A stretch of 33,025 nt of DNA. It comes from CAYNST01 sp964399955 (lineage in GTDB: Bacteria > Pseudomonadota > Gammaproteobacteria > Pseudomonadales > Cellvibrionaceae). The notes under the pieces are model-generated. The model saw nothing but the letters and a program-made list of their open reading frames with translations, was not told where the DNA came from and searched no databases. A program made the translations under genes and the position numbers. The stretch lies in assembly GCA_964399955.1 (NCBI GenBank), contig CAYNST010000028.1:1-33025 (forward strand). The letters run 5' to 3'. Of this stretch, positions 7,899-15,675 are shown piece by piece. Numbering within the stretch: position 1 is the stretch's first letter; the number at the start of each line of letters is the position of its first letter.

Positions 7899-10544
7899 AT
7901 GAAAGACGCGGCGCCGCAAACAATCTATCTCAAGGACTATCAACCGCCGGCATTTGCCATTGTAACAACCAACCTGGTGGTGGAGTTAAACGAAGACTGC
8001 ACGCTGGTTACCGCCACTTTGCAGCTGGAGCGCAGAGGCAAAGGCCAGGACGCGCTGGCTCTGCACGGCCAGGATCTGGAATTGCTTGAGCTGCGCATTG
8101 ACGACAGACAGTTGGGCGCGGCGGAATACCAACAGGAAGCAGAAAGCCTGAGTATTGCTCAGGTGCCCGATGCGTGTGCCTTGACCATTAAGACCCGAAT
8201 TCGACCTCAGGAAAACACCTCGCTGGAAGGGCTGTACAAGTCCCGCAATATGTATTGCACCCAATGCGAGGCCGAGGGCTTCCGCAAAATAACCTATTAT
8301 CTTGACCGGCCAGATGTTTTGAGTGTTTTTACCACCACTATCAAAGCAGATGCCAAGCGCTACCCGGTGTTGCTGTCCAATGGCAATCTGGTGGCTGAAG
8401 GCGCCGACGGTGACGGGCGCCATTTTGCCACCTGGCACGACCCTTTCCCCAAGCCCGCCTACCTGTTTGCCTTGGTTGCCGGTGATCTGCAACATCTGGA
8501 CGATCGTTTTGTCACTGCCTCTGGCCGCGAGGTGCTACTGCGCATATTTGTAGAGCCAAAAGATCTGGACAAGTGCGCCCACGCCATGCTGTCGCTGCAG
8601 CGAGCCATGGCGTGGGACGAGAAGGTCTACGGTCGCGAGTACGATCTGGACATTTTTATGATCGTCGCGGTGGATGACTTCAATATGGGCGCCATGGAAA
8701 ACAAAGGGCTGAACATTTTCAACACCTCCTGTGTCCTGGCCAATGCGGCAACCACAACCGACACCGGGTTCCAGCGAGTTGAAGCCGTGGTTGCCCATGA
8801 ATATTTTCACAACTGGTCGGGCAATCGGGTAACCTGCCGGGACTGGTTCCAGTTGAGCCTCAAGGAGGGCTTCACGGTATTCCGCGATGCGCAGTTTTCT
8901 GCGGACATGAATTCTGCGACGGTCAAACGGGTTGAGGATGTGCAAATGCTGCGCACTCACCAGTTTGCTGAAGACGCGGGGCCCATGGCACACCCGGTTC
9001 AGCCCGCCTCCTTCATTGAGATCAGCAACTTTTATACCCTTACGGTTTATGAGAAAGGCGCTGAGATTGTGCGCATGATTCACACACTGCTGGGTGAGGA
9101 GCTGTTTCGCACGGGGTGCGACCTGTATTTTGACCGTCACGACGGTCAGGCGGTCACCATAGACGATTTCATTGCCGCAATGACCGATGCTTCGGGGCGG
9201 GACTTTACCCAGTTTATGCTTTGGTACCGACAGGCGGGAACGCCCGTTCTGGATGTGACCGGACAATATGACCCTCGCGATCAAACCTACACGCTTTCGG
9301 TCCGCCAGCACTGCCCCTCCACGCCAGAGGCGGACGAGTCCATGAAACAGCCTTTCCATATCCCACTGGCCATGGGCCTGCTGGGTGAAAAAGGGGCCTT
9401 GCCGCTTTACCTCGCCGAGGGCGTCGCCAAGGGTGAGCATCACTGTGTGCTGGAGCTCAAACATCCGCAGCAAACGTTCATTTTCACCAAGGTCAAGGAA
9501 GCACCCGTACCTTCGCTGTTGCGCAATTTCTCGGCGCCGGTGAAGCTCAATTTTGCTTACCGGTCAGAAGAATTATTGCGTTTGACGCAACTGGACGACG
9601 ACGGTTTTTGCCGCTGGGATGCCTGTCAGCAACTGGGCATGGCCGCCATAAAGCGGCTGATGTCCCGGCCAGAAGAGGGGGCGGACCTGCTGCTGATAGA
9701 TGCCTTGCGCCATGTGCTTGAGGACGATCGCCTGGACCCTGCCATGGTGGCGTTGATGCTGGATATGCCCGCCGAAAGCTACATAGGTGACCAGTTCGAG
9801 ACCGTTGATGTGGAAGCCATTCACCAAGCGCGCAATCACGTTCGCCTGAGCATCGCGGTGGAGCTTGCGCCTCTGCTGTTAAAGGTTTTTCAACGTTGTC
9901 GGGTGGATCTTGAGGGGCGCTTCGCTGTCGACGGCGGCAGTATTGGTCGCCGCAGTTTGCTGAATCGCTGCTTGAGTTATTTGATGCTGATAGACGACCC
10001 CGCGTATCAGGCGCTTTGCCTTGAACAGTTTCAGGCCAACCGCAATATGACCGAGGTGTTGGCGGCTCTGACGGCCTTGACACACTGTCCGTTTGCCGAG
10101 GTGCAAAAATTAAGGCGCGATGCGCTGACGTCATTTTATGATCGGTGGCGTGATGAACCCCTGGTGGTAAACCAGTGGCTTTCTGTGCAGGCAAGCTCTC
10201 CGCTGCAGGGCACGATTGTCGAGGTACATTCCTTACTGCAGGGGCCGGCCTACGACAGTAAAAACCCCAACAAAATTCGCAGCCTCATCGGTGTGTTCGC
10301 CAACCAGAACCCGGTCAATTTTCACGCGCTGGACGGGCAGGGCTACAAATTGCTGGCGGACCAGATCATTGCTCTCAACCAGCTTAACCCACAGATTGCT
10401 GCTCGCTTGGTTACGCCGCTGTCCAAGTGGCGGCGTTACGATGATGCCCGCCAGCGGTTGATGCTTGCTCAGCTTGAGCGTGTGGCAGCGGTAGCTCCAC
10501 TGTCCAAAGATGTATTTGAGGTGGTCAATAAAAGCCTTAAATAA
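7899..10544 (+). CDS. pepN: Aminopeptidase N (M1 family)
   Basis: This broad-specificity zinc aminopeptidase of the cytoplasm removes N-terminal residues from peptides. The product has 881 residues, close to the 870 of E. coli PepN. The substrate-anchoring motif GAMEN is at 264-268. The zinc site is HEYFHNW (H300, E301, H304) with E323 in LKEGFT; each is 3 residues beyond the E. coli positions. The N-terminal segment IYLKDYQPPAF matches the start of PepN proteins. The C-terminal half is the alpha-helical domain of this branch. GAAAGG precedes the ATG. It is followed after only 18 bases by the cytochrome b561 gene. Confidence 0.98.
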   Translation: MKDAAPQTIYLKDYQPPAFAIVTTNLVVELNEDCTLVTATLQLERRGKGQDALALHGQDLELLELRIDDRQLGAAEYQQEAESLSIAQVPDACALTIKTRIRPQENTSLEGLYKSRNMYCTQCEAEGFRKITYYLDRPDVLSVFTTTIKADAKRYPVLLSNGNLVAEGADGDGRHFATWHDPFPKPAYLFALVAGDLQHLDDRFVTASGREVLLRIFVEPKDLDKCAHAMLSLQRAMAWDEKVYGREYDLDIFMIVAVDDFNMGAMENKGLNIFNTSCVLANAATTTDTGFQRVEAVVAHEYFHNWSGNRVTCRDWFQLSLKEGFTVFRDAQFSADMNSATVKRVEDVQMLRTHQFAEDAGPMAHPVQPASFIEISNFYTLTVYEKGAEIVRMIHTLLGEELFRTGCDLYFDRHDGQAVTIDDFIAAMTDASGRDFTQFMLWYRQAGTPVLDVTGQYDPRDQTYTLSVRQHCPSTPEADESMKQPFHIPLAMGLLGEKGALPLYLAEGVAKGEHHCVLELKHPQQTFIFTKVKEAPVPSLLRNFSAPVKLNFAYRSEELLRLTQLDDDGFCRWDACQQLGMAAIKRLMSRPEEGADLLLIDALRHVLEDDRLDPAMVALMLDMPAESYIGDQFETVDVEAIHQARNHVRLSIAVELAPLLLKVFQRCRVDLEGRFAVDGGSIGRRSLLNRCLSYLMLIDDPAYQALCLEQFQANRNMTEVLAALTALTHCPFAEVQKLRRDALTSFYDRWRDEPLVVNQWLSVQASSPLQGTIVEVHSLLQGPAYDSKNPNKIRSLIGVFANQNPVNFHALDGQGYKLLADQIIALNQLNPQIAARLVTPLSKWRRYDDARQRLMLAQLERVAAVAPLSKDVFEVVNKSLK

Positions 10545-10562
10545 CTATCCCGGGAGGCAACA

Positions 10563-11120
10563 ATGGTAAACACGGTGGTAGACCCTGGCCATTATTCGGG
10601 CCTGGCGAGACTCTTTCACTGGGTCACTGCGGTGCTGGTGTTTGCATTGTTTGCGTTGGGCTACTGGATGATGACCCTGGGCTATTATGACCCCTGGTAC
10701 CAGCGGGGGCCGTACTGGCATATCAGTGTTGGCTCGCTCCTGGCAATCTGGGTTGTTTTGCGCCTGCTGTATCGGATGCTGGGTAATCATCCCAGACCCT
10801 TGCCAACACACGCCCGCTGGGAAACGCGTGTGGCACACGTGACTCATTGGGCTCTTTACGCCTTGCTAATGCTGATTTTCTTTTCGGGTTTTCTCGTTGT
10901 CACCGAAGGTGGCGACCCCGTACCGGTGTTCGACTGGTTTCACCTGCCGGCATTGCCTGTTGATCTTGGCCTATCCATGGATCAGGCGGGCAATATTCAC
11001 GAGTGGGCGGCGTATGTATTGATGGCTTTGGTGGCGCTACACATTGGCGGCGCATTGAAGCACCACTGGTTAGACAAGGATGCTACCCTGGTGCGCATGA
11101 TCAGAGGATCCAAACCCTAG
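10563..11120 (+). CDS. yceJ: Cytochrome b561 family protein (YceJ/CybB type)
   Basis: The product is a four-helix integral membrane di-haem cytochrome b of 185 residues. Likely haem ligands are H19 (RLFHW), H53 (YWHIS), a His in THWALY and one in the last helix (ALHIGG). The family transfers electrons from quinol or to periplasmic partners. The ribosome binding site GGGAGG is very good. The next gene encodes YceI, and a b561–YceI pair is also found in E. coli (yceJ-yceI), so the two proteins probably work together. Confidence 0.94.
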   Translation: MVNTVVDPGHYSGLARLFHWVTAVLVFALFALGYWMMTLGYYDPWYQRGPYWHISVGSLLAIWVVLRLLYRMLGNHPRPLPTHARWETRVAHVTHWALYALLMLIFFSGFLVVTEGGDPVPVFDWFHLPALPVDLGLSMDQAGNIHEWAAYVLMALVALHIGGALKHHWLDKDATLVRMIRGSKP

Positions 11121-11168
11121 TTACACGGTCCACAACCCCACAACCATGATTTATTTGAGGTAACAACT

Positions 11169-11762
11169 ATGAGGCATTTTACCAAGGCCATGCTGCTGGG
11201 CTGCGCTCTGTTCGCCGCCACGCCTGCTATTGCAGCGGACTACAAAGTGGACACAGAAGGTGCTCACGCGTTTGTTCAATTCCGCGTCAAACACCTGGGC
11301 GTCAGTTGGCTTTACGGCCGCTTCAACGAATTTGACGGCGAGTTCACCTTTGATGAAAAGAATCCGGAAAACAATAAAATTACCATAGATCTCAATGTGG
11401 CCAGCATAGACAGTAACCACGACCGTCGCGACAAGCATTTGCGCAGCGATGATTTTTTGAATGTGAAGAAGTATCCCAAGGCTAGGTTCGTCAGTACTTC
11501 CTACAAGAAGACCGGTGACAAGACTGCAGATTTGCAGGGCAATTTGACGTTGCACGGCACCACCAAACCCATGACCATCAAGGTTGAGCATATTGGTGGC
11601 GGAAACGATCCCTGGGGCGGCTATCGCGAGGGGTTTGAAGGGCGCGCCACCATCAAGCCTGCCGATTGGGGCATCAATATGGTGGACAAACTGGGGCCGG
11701 AAGCCGAAGAGGTGGAGCTTTTCCTGTCTATAGAAGGTATCCGCAAAGACAAAAAAAGTTGA
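11169..11762 (+). CDS. yceI: YceI family periplasmic lipid-binding protein
   Basis: The product has 197 residues with a signal peptide cleaved after AIAA near residue 23. The mature part is highly similar to E. coli YceI, with blocks DYKVDTEGAHAFVQFRVKHLG, SWLYGRFNEFDGEF, RDKHLRSDDFL and NDPWGGYREGFEG. The family forms a lipocalin-like beta barrel that binds isoprenoid or polyprenyl lipid. GAGGTAA is the ribosome binding site. It forms an operon with the upstream cytochrome b561 gene, fitting a shared isoprenoid-quinone role (inference from family and context). Confidence 0.97.
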   Translation: MRHFTKAMLLGCALFAATPAIAADYKVDTEGAHAFVQFRVKHLGVSWLYGRFNEFDGEFTFDEKNPENNKITIDLNVASIDSNHDRRDKHLRSDDFLNVKKYPKARFVSTSYKKTGDKTADLQGNLTLHGTTKPMTIKVEHIGGGNDPWGGYREGFEGRATIKPADWGINMVDKLGPEAEEVELFLSIEGIRKDKKS

Positions 11763-11784
11763 TTGCATAGCGTACCGACATAAC

Positions 11785-11818
11785 ACGGCAGGCTGCACCC
11801 TTGGTGCTGGCCTGCCGT
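11785..11818. terminator. Hairpin between convergent genes, possible bidirectional terminator
   Basis: A perfect 9-bp stem, ACGGCAGGC (11785-11793) with GCCTGCCGT (11810-11818), encloses a second hairpin, GCACC-CTT-GGTGC (11795-11807). It sits in the 72-base gap between yceI and the oppositely oriented lipoprotein gene. There is no T tract, so termination strength is uncertain. Confidence 0.5.
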
Positions 11819-11834
11819 TAGCCGCACAAACGCC

Positions 11835-12707
11835 TTACTGACTGGGCTTGCGGAATTTCAGCGTCATACGGTTGGTTTCGCCGATGGTTTGGTACTGCGC
11901 TTGCAACTGCGGGTCATCCTGACTGGTTCCAAGCGACGGCGGCAGGCGCCAGACAGCGTCGCTTTCGCCGGGTACATCCTTGGGGTTACTGTTAACCGGT
12001 GACGATCCTGCAAACTCGAAACCTGCCCGTTCAAACTGCTCTTTGATGAAGCTTTCTTTCAGATAACCGTTGGCGCCACGGGCCCATTCGTCCGAGTTGG
12101 TTTCAGGCCCCGCATGCTGTACCACGCCAACAATGCCGCCCGGCTTCAGTAAGTCAAAGGTTGTGCGCATTGTTTCGGTCAAAAAACCGCCTTCCGACTC
12201 GAATCTGGCCAGATTATGCAGGGCGCGTATGAACAGCACGGCATCAACCTGACCGTGCAGGGACGCTGGCAGTGTGTCCACGGCGTAGGCACGCATATGT
12301 GCGGCATGCTCTCCGCCCCAGGCTTCGCGGTTGGCAGTCCACTGTTGGCCCCACTGGCGTCTTTGCTGGAGGAATTCCGGCGTGGCAAAATCGAACAAGC
12401 TGAACATGCCCATCGGGTAGTCCACACCAATCAGCTCACCCTCTGTGCCCAGATAGGGTACCAGCAACTGCGAATACCAGCCGCCGCCAGGAAGAAATTC
12501 CACCACGCGCATGCCTGGCTCTATTTCAAAAAATGTCAGTGTCTCCTGCGGGTTCCGATACACGTACCGAGCTTGAGTTGCCTCGCTTTGTTGTTCCAGA
12601 ATGGCCGCCAGCTTTTGTTGATGCGTAGAGGTGTTGTCGGAGAAGGGCAAGTGCCCACATCCGCTCAGCAAACCAACAAGAGCGGCGCCGATAAGGGTTT
12701 TGTTCAT
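11835..12707 (-). CDS. Predicted SAM-methyltransferase-fold lipoprotein
   Basis: The product has 290 residues. An N-terminal lipoprotein signal ends in LLSGC (Cys17). The mature part is a class I methyltransferase-like fold: TFFEIEPGMRVVEFLPGGGWYSQ (motif I), LIGVDYPMGM (acidic residue after strand 2), then VDAVLFIRALHNL and LLKPGGIVGVVQHA (late strands). This matches the 'predicted methyltransferase' group that carries signal peptides in proteobacteria. Export is odd because SAM is cytoplasmic, so it may bind another ligand or have lost activity. AAGGA precedes the start. It is alone on the minus strand, convergent with yceI; the 5' side is a 380-base region holding a dispersed repeat. Confidence 0.88.
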   Translation of the reverse strand: MNKTLIGAALVGLLSGCGHLPFSDNTSTHQQKLAAILEQQSEATQARYVYRNPQETLTFFEIEPGMRVVEFLPGGGWYSQLLVPYLGTEGELIGVDYPMGMFSLFDFATPEFLQQRRQWGQQWTANREAWGGEHAAHMRAYAVDTLPASLHGQVDAVLFIRALHNLARFESEGGFLTETMRTTFDLLKPGGIVGVVQHAGPETNSDEWARGANGYLKESFIKEQFERAGFEFAGSSPVNSNPKDVPGESDAVWRLPPSLGTSQDDPQLQAQYQTIGETNRMTLKFRKPSQ

Positions 12708-13087
12708 GGATTGAGTCCTTTTCTGGGTAGGAAACCATTCAGCTCACGCCCGAATTTGCCCTTAGCTGCGTTCCAAACTGCTCCGCACCCCGGCAACAAC
12801 AGGTGGGATGGACTGTAAAGGCGGCCCCGAAAGGGGGCAGCACAGGCAGCGCGCAATCTTTACACGTGTAAACTCGCAGGCTTCGGCTTGCCCTGCACAA
12901 ATTCGGATGCAATCTGAACTGTTACCGGATGAGTTGAATGGTTACCTTGATATGAATGGAGTTCTCGCCAGCGACTCTAAATCAATAGCCGCAGCAAGTC
13001 CACACGGGGTGCCGGAGCGGGAGCGCGGCTGCCCGGCGAGCCCTGCAGCCGTACAAACGTCAGGCTCAGGTTGCCAGCTCGGCCGAT
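12708..13087. other. Non-coding interval with repeat copy B
   Basis: No convincing gene lies in these 380 bases. The part from about 12743 to 12947 is copy B of a dispersed repeat (separate entry). The rest holds a 7-bp hairpin, CGGCTGC with GCAGCCG (13026-13032 and 13045-13051), without a T tract. A frame open at 12808-13173 runs through the repeat and antisense into the DUF6471 gene, and I do not consider it real. Confidence 0.6.
12743..12947 (+). repeat. Dispersed structured repeat, copy B
   Basis: This stretch matches the reverse complement of 15496-15675. Three parts align well by eye. First, a hairpin, GCCCC-GAAAG-GGGGC (12824-12838), is followed at once by a 20-base box (12840-12859) identical at 18 of 20 positions to copy A. 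Second, a GCAG/CTGC hairpin (12876-12896) occupies the place of another hairpin in A. Third, a 36-base end (12912-12947) is identical at 27 of 36 positions and contains two TGAAY-GTTACC motifs. Similarity is weaker, but still visible, from 12743 to 12823. The outer borders are uncertain. It holds no gene I believe in. A non-autonomous mobile element or a structured RNA are the likeliest explanations. Confidence 0.65.
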
Positions 13088-13366
13088 TCAGGATTTGGGA
13101 AGGGCATCCATGGTTTCAAGGATTTCTCCCAGAACGGCCTTGTCCAAGCTGCGAATATCCAGAACGTATATGATCTGCAACAGCAGGTCTGCGCCCATAA
13201 TGCCGCGGTTGATCTTGTTGCGCAGATTATCGGCACTCTGGTGAACGCCGTAGCTGGCCAGGCGTTGGCTCAGGTCCTCGTACTTGAGTCGACGTTTGGT
13301 CAGCTCCGATTTCACCAGCCGACTGACCAAATCCCGCCAGGCTGCGGAAGGAATTGCGCTGTGCAT
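13088..13366 (-). CDS. DUF6471 family small protein, possibly DNA-binding
   Basis: The product has 92 residues with no signal or membrane segment. The core WRDLVSRLVKSELTKRRLKYEDL…NLRNKINRGIMGADLLLQ is the DUF6471 pattern, which resembles a helix-turn-helix of the Xre type (a helix, turn, then NKINRG). It is divergent from yjfI across 160 bases that contain an inverted repeat (13441-13454), so it could regulate the yjf cluster; this is inference from position only. The copy B repeat lies downstream. Confidence 0.82.
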   Translation of the reverse strand: MHSAIPSAAWRDLVSRLVKSELTKRRLKYEDLSQRLASYGVHQSADNLRNKINRGIMGADLLLQIIYVLDIRSLDKAVLGEILETMDALPKS

Positions 13367-13440
13367 AGGCTACCCTTATAACTTGGCGCGTAAACGATGA
13401 TTTACAAATAGAGCCAATTAATCACCTTTAACGCTAAAAA

Positions 13441-13472
13441 TGTCTTTACAGACACGAAAAATTCTATACTAT
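13441..13472 (+). promoter_or_regulatory. Putative promoter/operator of the yjf cluster
   Basis: TTTACA (13445-13450) and TACTAT (13467-13472), spaced by 16 bases, resemble -35 and -10 boxes; TATACT (13465-13470) is an alternative -10 with short spacing. An inverted repeat, TGTCT-N4-AGACA (13441-13454), overlaps the -35 box. It lies in the divergent gap between the DUF6471 gene and yjfI. Confidence 0.4.
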
Positions 13473-13526
13473 AGAGCCCAGGTCGGACTGTAAAGGGCGT
13501 TATCAGCAACCAATAGGAGACACTGT

Positions 13527-13937
13527 ATGACGTGGGAGCTGCCACAAGTCGAAGAGCTGTTAGTAAAACGGGAGGGCTGGGTCGTAGCCGATGAGGGCGA
13601 TTGCATCTGCATCACCAACGAAGACGGCCTGGACGCTTATCTGGCGGTCAGCGGTGAACAAATCCTGGTCGAATCCATATTGTTTGCCAAAAGCCAGGTG
13701 GTGGATGTGGCAGGGTTGAATGAGACCATATTAAAAACGCACCAGATTTTTCCGTTGACTACAGTAGCCATCACCGCAGTAGAGGACGAAGAATACTACA
13801 TGGCCTTTGGCGCTCTTTCATCGCAGTCCAAAGCAGAAAGCATTGTGATTGAAGTGGAGCAGCTTTTCTCCAATATCTCCGGCTTTCTCGACGCCTATGA
13901 ATCATTCCTCAAACCAAAGGTAGGAGCATCGCAATGA
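13527..13937 (+). CDS. yjfI: YjfI-like protein (DUF2170)
   Basis: The product is a 136-residue acidic cytoplasmic protein. It fits DUF2170/YjfI by its pattern and by being directly upstream of a PspA-like gene, as in the E. coli yjfI-yjfJ-yjfK-yjfL-yjfM-yjfC run. TAGGAG lies 9 bases before the ATG. Its stop overlaps the start of yjfJ (ATGA at 13934-13937), indicating translational coupling. The molecular role is unknown. Confidence 0.87.
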   Translation: MTWELPQVEELLVKREGWVVADEGDCICITNEDGLDAYLAVSGEQILVESILFAKSQVVDVAGLNETILKTHQIFPLTTVAITAVEDEEYYMAFGALSSQSKAESIVIEVEQLFSNISGFLDAYESFLKPKVGASQ

Positions 13938-14620
13938 GTGTATGGAAAAAACTAGTCACTGCTTTGAAAGGTGGTGCCACCGAGGCTGCGGAATCCGTGG
14001 CAGACAGTCAGGCCGTGCGAATACTGGATCAAGAGATGCGAGAAGCCAAAGAAGAGTTGCGCAAATCCGACCACTCACTGACGCAGATCATGGCCAAGCG
14101 CAAATTGTCCGAGCAAAAAGTGGCAAGCCTGAATAAATCCATTGAGGAATACGAAGGCCATGCACGCAATGCCATGAGCAAAGGTGATCAGCAATTGGCA
14201 CTGGATTGTGCACAGAAAGTGGCTGATCTTCGCGCGCAGGTTGACGCCGAGCAACAGTATACTCAGCAGTTCACCGCCTCGGAAAAGACGCTGCGTCAAA
14301 ATATCAGCAGAGCCAAAGCCAATCTACGACGCATGGAGCAGCAGGTCGACATGGTCAAGGCAACGGAGTCGGTGCAGAAGGCTCAGGTGGCGGTCTCCTC
14401 TCGCCATATGGGCGCGAATGGCCGCATGAAGACAGCCGCCGAGTCGCTTACCCGCCTTCAAGAGCGGCAGCAACAGCGCAGTGCCGAGCTTGAAGCCGCT
14501 GAAGAGCTGGCGGCGGACGACTCCGGCTCCGGCCTTGAGACGCGTTTGGCAGCAGCCGGCATCAAAGGTGGTCAGGCGTCTGCAGACGAAGAGTTGGCGC
14601 GTATCCTGGGACAGAAGTAA
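13934..14620 (+). CDS. yjfJ: PspA/IM30 family protein (YjfJ-like)
   Basis: The product has 228 residues and is almost wholly helical. The start MSVWKKLVTALKGGATEAAES is a PspA-type N-terminus that would bind membrane. A long coiled coil spans residues about 28-145 and includes the block LALDCAQKVADLRAQV seen in PspA/Vipp1 proteins. The C-terminal third is acidic and Ala-rich. Family members form ESCRT-III-like coats on the inner membrane and respond to membrane stress. Its start overlaps the yjfI stop. A 230-base gap with no gene follows before yjfK. Confidence 0.94.
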   Translation: MSVWKKLVTALKGGATEAAESVADSQAVRILDQEMREAKEELRKSDHSLTQIMAKRKLSEQKVASLNKSIEEYEGHARNAMSKGDQQLALDCAQKVADLRAQVDAEQQYTQQFTASEKTLRQNISRAKANLRRMEQQVDMVKATESVQKAQVAVSSRHMGANGRMKTAAESLTRLQERQQQRSAELEAAEELAADDSGSGLETRLAAAGIKGGQASADEELARILGQK

Positions 14621-14790
14621 TATCCTGCTGGGGCAGTCTGGGCTACCCTGAAGATTTCAGAGTGGCTTCAGCGCTGCCCTTTCCCTATGCGTAACAGGCA
14701 CTATTCAGCACATGAGCCGGGACGGTACGGTTCCGTCAATGTCGCTTTCAGTTTACCTCCGGCGAGTCTTTGTCAACAAAACGCATCGGG

Positions 14791-14814
14791 TTCGCCGACA
14801 TGTAATTCGCCGAC
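14791..14814 (+). repeat. Short direct repeat upstream of yjfK
   Basis: TTCGCCGAC occurs at 14791-14799 and at 14806-14814, 15 bases apart start to start. It lies in the yjfJ-yjfK gap, 37 bases before the yjfK start. It may be a protein-binding site or chance; nothing else is recognisable in this 230-base gap. Confidence 0.3.
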
Positions 14815-14850
14815 GAGCGTATTCCGCCGGATTTGACTGGAGAGCTCTTG

Positions 14851-15501
14851 ATGTTCAAAAAATGGTTTGGCCCCAAAGTTGTTGAAGCCGCTCGGCCACA
14901 GTCGCCTGAGATAATTGGGTTGCGCCTGGGTGGAGCCTTCGAGTTGGACCCTTTGAAGTTGCGTCTGATAGAGCCACAGCTGGTTGTTGAGGGGGTGGCG
15001 CCCACGCAATTGATCCAGGCCGTAGGCGAAGTTAAACTGGACGAGTCCTCTCAGCTTCTGCGTTTTTACACGGACGACGAGGGCTTCCTACAGGTGCTGT
15101 TGACCGGCGGGCGCACAGAAAACCACATTTCGGATGTGAAGCTGTGGCACTTCTATGAAACCCAGTCGGTTGGCAGCGAAGCGGACTGGAAGACCCTGCT
15201 TGACCATAAAATCAGCCAGCCCAGTATTGAGTTTGAAGGCAATACTTACCACCGTGTGTGGGAGGGAGTGGGTGATTCGTCTCCGCCTGTCGCCATGAGC
15301 GAGACCACTTTCAGTGAATCCGCAGAGGCAGACAAGACCGACCAGTTCACCATGCTGTATCAGCGTGAACTGGGCGAGGGCCTGTTTGAATACGTACTCT
15401 ATTCAGCCGAGGAGAAGCTCATCGACGAGCGCCTGGATCGGTGCTTCGTGATCAGCACCGGCTTTGATCTGAGCTCGTCAGATGTGTCAATTATTGGGTA
15501 A
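14851..15501 (+). CDS. yjfK: YjfK-like protein (DUF2491)
   Basis: The product has 216 residues from the ATG at 14851, which has CTGGAGAG 8-12 bases upstream; a TTG at 14833 is less likely. It starts MFKKWFG and contains the DUF2491-type blocks GLRLGGAFELDPL, the segment ending FLQVLLTGG, and HRVWEG. There is no signal peptide or transmembrane helix. Length and position agree with E. coli YjfK (about 219 residues). The stop codon (15499-15501) lies inside the end of repeat copy A, so the last residues may have been changed by insertion of that element. Confidence 0.86.
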   Translation: MFKKWFGPKVVEAARPQSPEIIGLRLGGAFELDPLKLRLIEPQLVVEGVAPTQLIQAVGEVKLDESSQLLRFYTDDEGFLQVLLTGGRTENHISDVKLWHFYETQSVGSEADWKTLLDHKISQPSIEFEGNTYHRVWEGVGDSSPPVAMSETTFSESAEADKTDQFTMLYQRELGEGLFEYVLYSAEEKLIDERLDRCFVISTGFDLSSSDVSIIG

Positions 15502-15675
15502 CTGTTCAGTTCATCCCGTGACCGTTCAGGTTGTGCGCAAACCGGCGTAGAGCCAGGCGACAAATGTGAGGGTAGATTGCGCGCTTGCTGTGCAGTACGC
15601 CGTTGCGGCGGCCCATCCTGTTGCTGGCCAGATAGGGGCACTTTCAACTCAGCTGCGCTCTATGTCGGGTATGAG
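15496..15675 (-). repeat. Dispersed structured repeat, copy A
   Basis: This is the opposite-strand counterpart of copy B (12743-12947). Read on the minus strand it has a CGCCG/CGGCG hairpin (15598-15610) and then the 20-base shared box (15574-15593). A hairpin follows whose stem (15542-15546 with 15552-15556) needs a G·U pair that is allowed only on this strand. The end box (15496-15531) has TGAACGGTCAC and TGAACAGTTACC. The alignable core runs to about 15628; similarity to 15675 is weaker. It fills most of the 240-base gap between yjfK and yjfL and begins on the yjfK stop codon. Confidence 0.65.

Noticed and set aside
12808..13173. 121-residue plus-strand ORF
   Set aside because: It runs through repeat copy B and then antisense into the DUF6471 gene, has no ribosome binding site and no recognisable protein character.
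12810..13496. 12-base direct repeat GGACTGTAAAGG at 12810-12821 and 13485-13496
   Set aside because: A 12-base match is expected many times by chance in 33 kb, and the flanks do not align.
13367..13526. Possible sigma-54 promoter for the PspA-like operon
   Set aside because: TTGGCGCG near 13383 lacks the GC pair at the -12 spacing, and no enhancer-binding regulator gene is adjacent.
15399..15647. 82-residue minus-strand ORF and a 36-codon frame inside repeat copy A
   Set aside because: The shared blocks of copies A and B do not keep one protein frame with conservative changes, while their hairpins are kept, so coding is unlikely.
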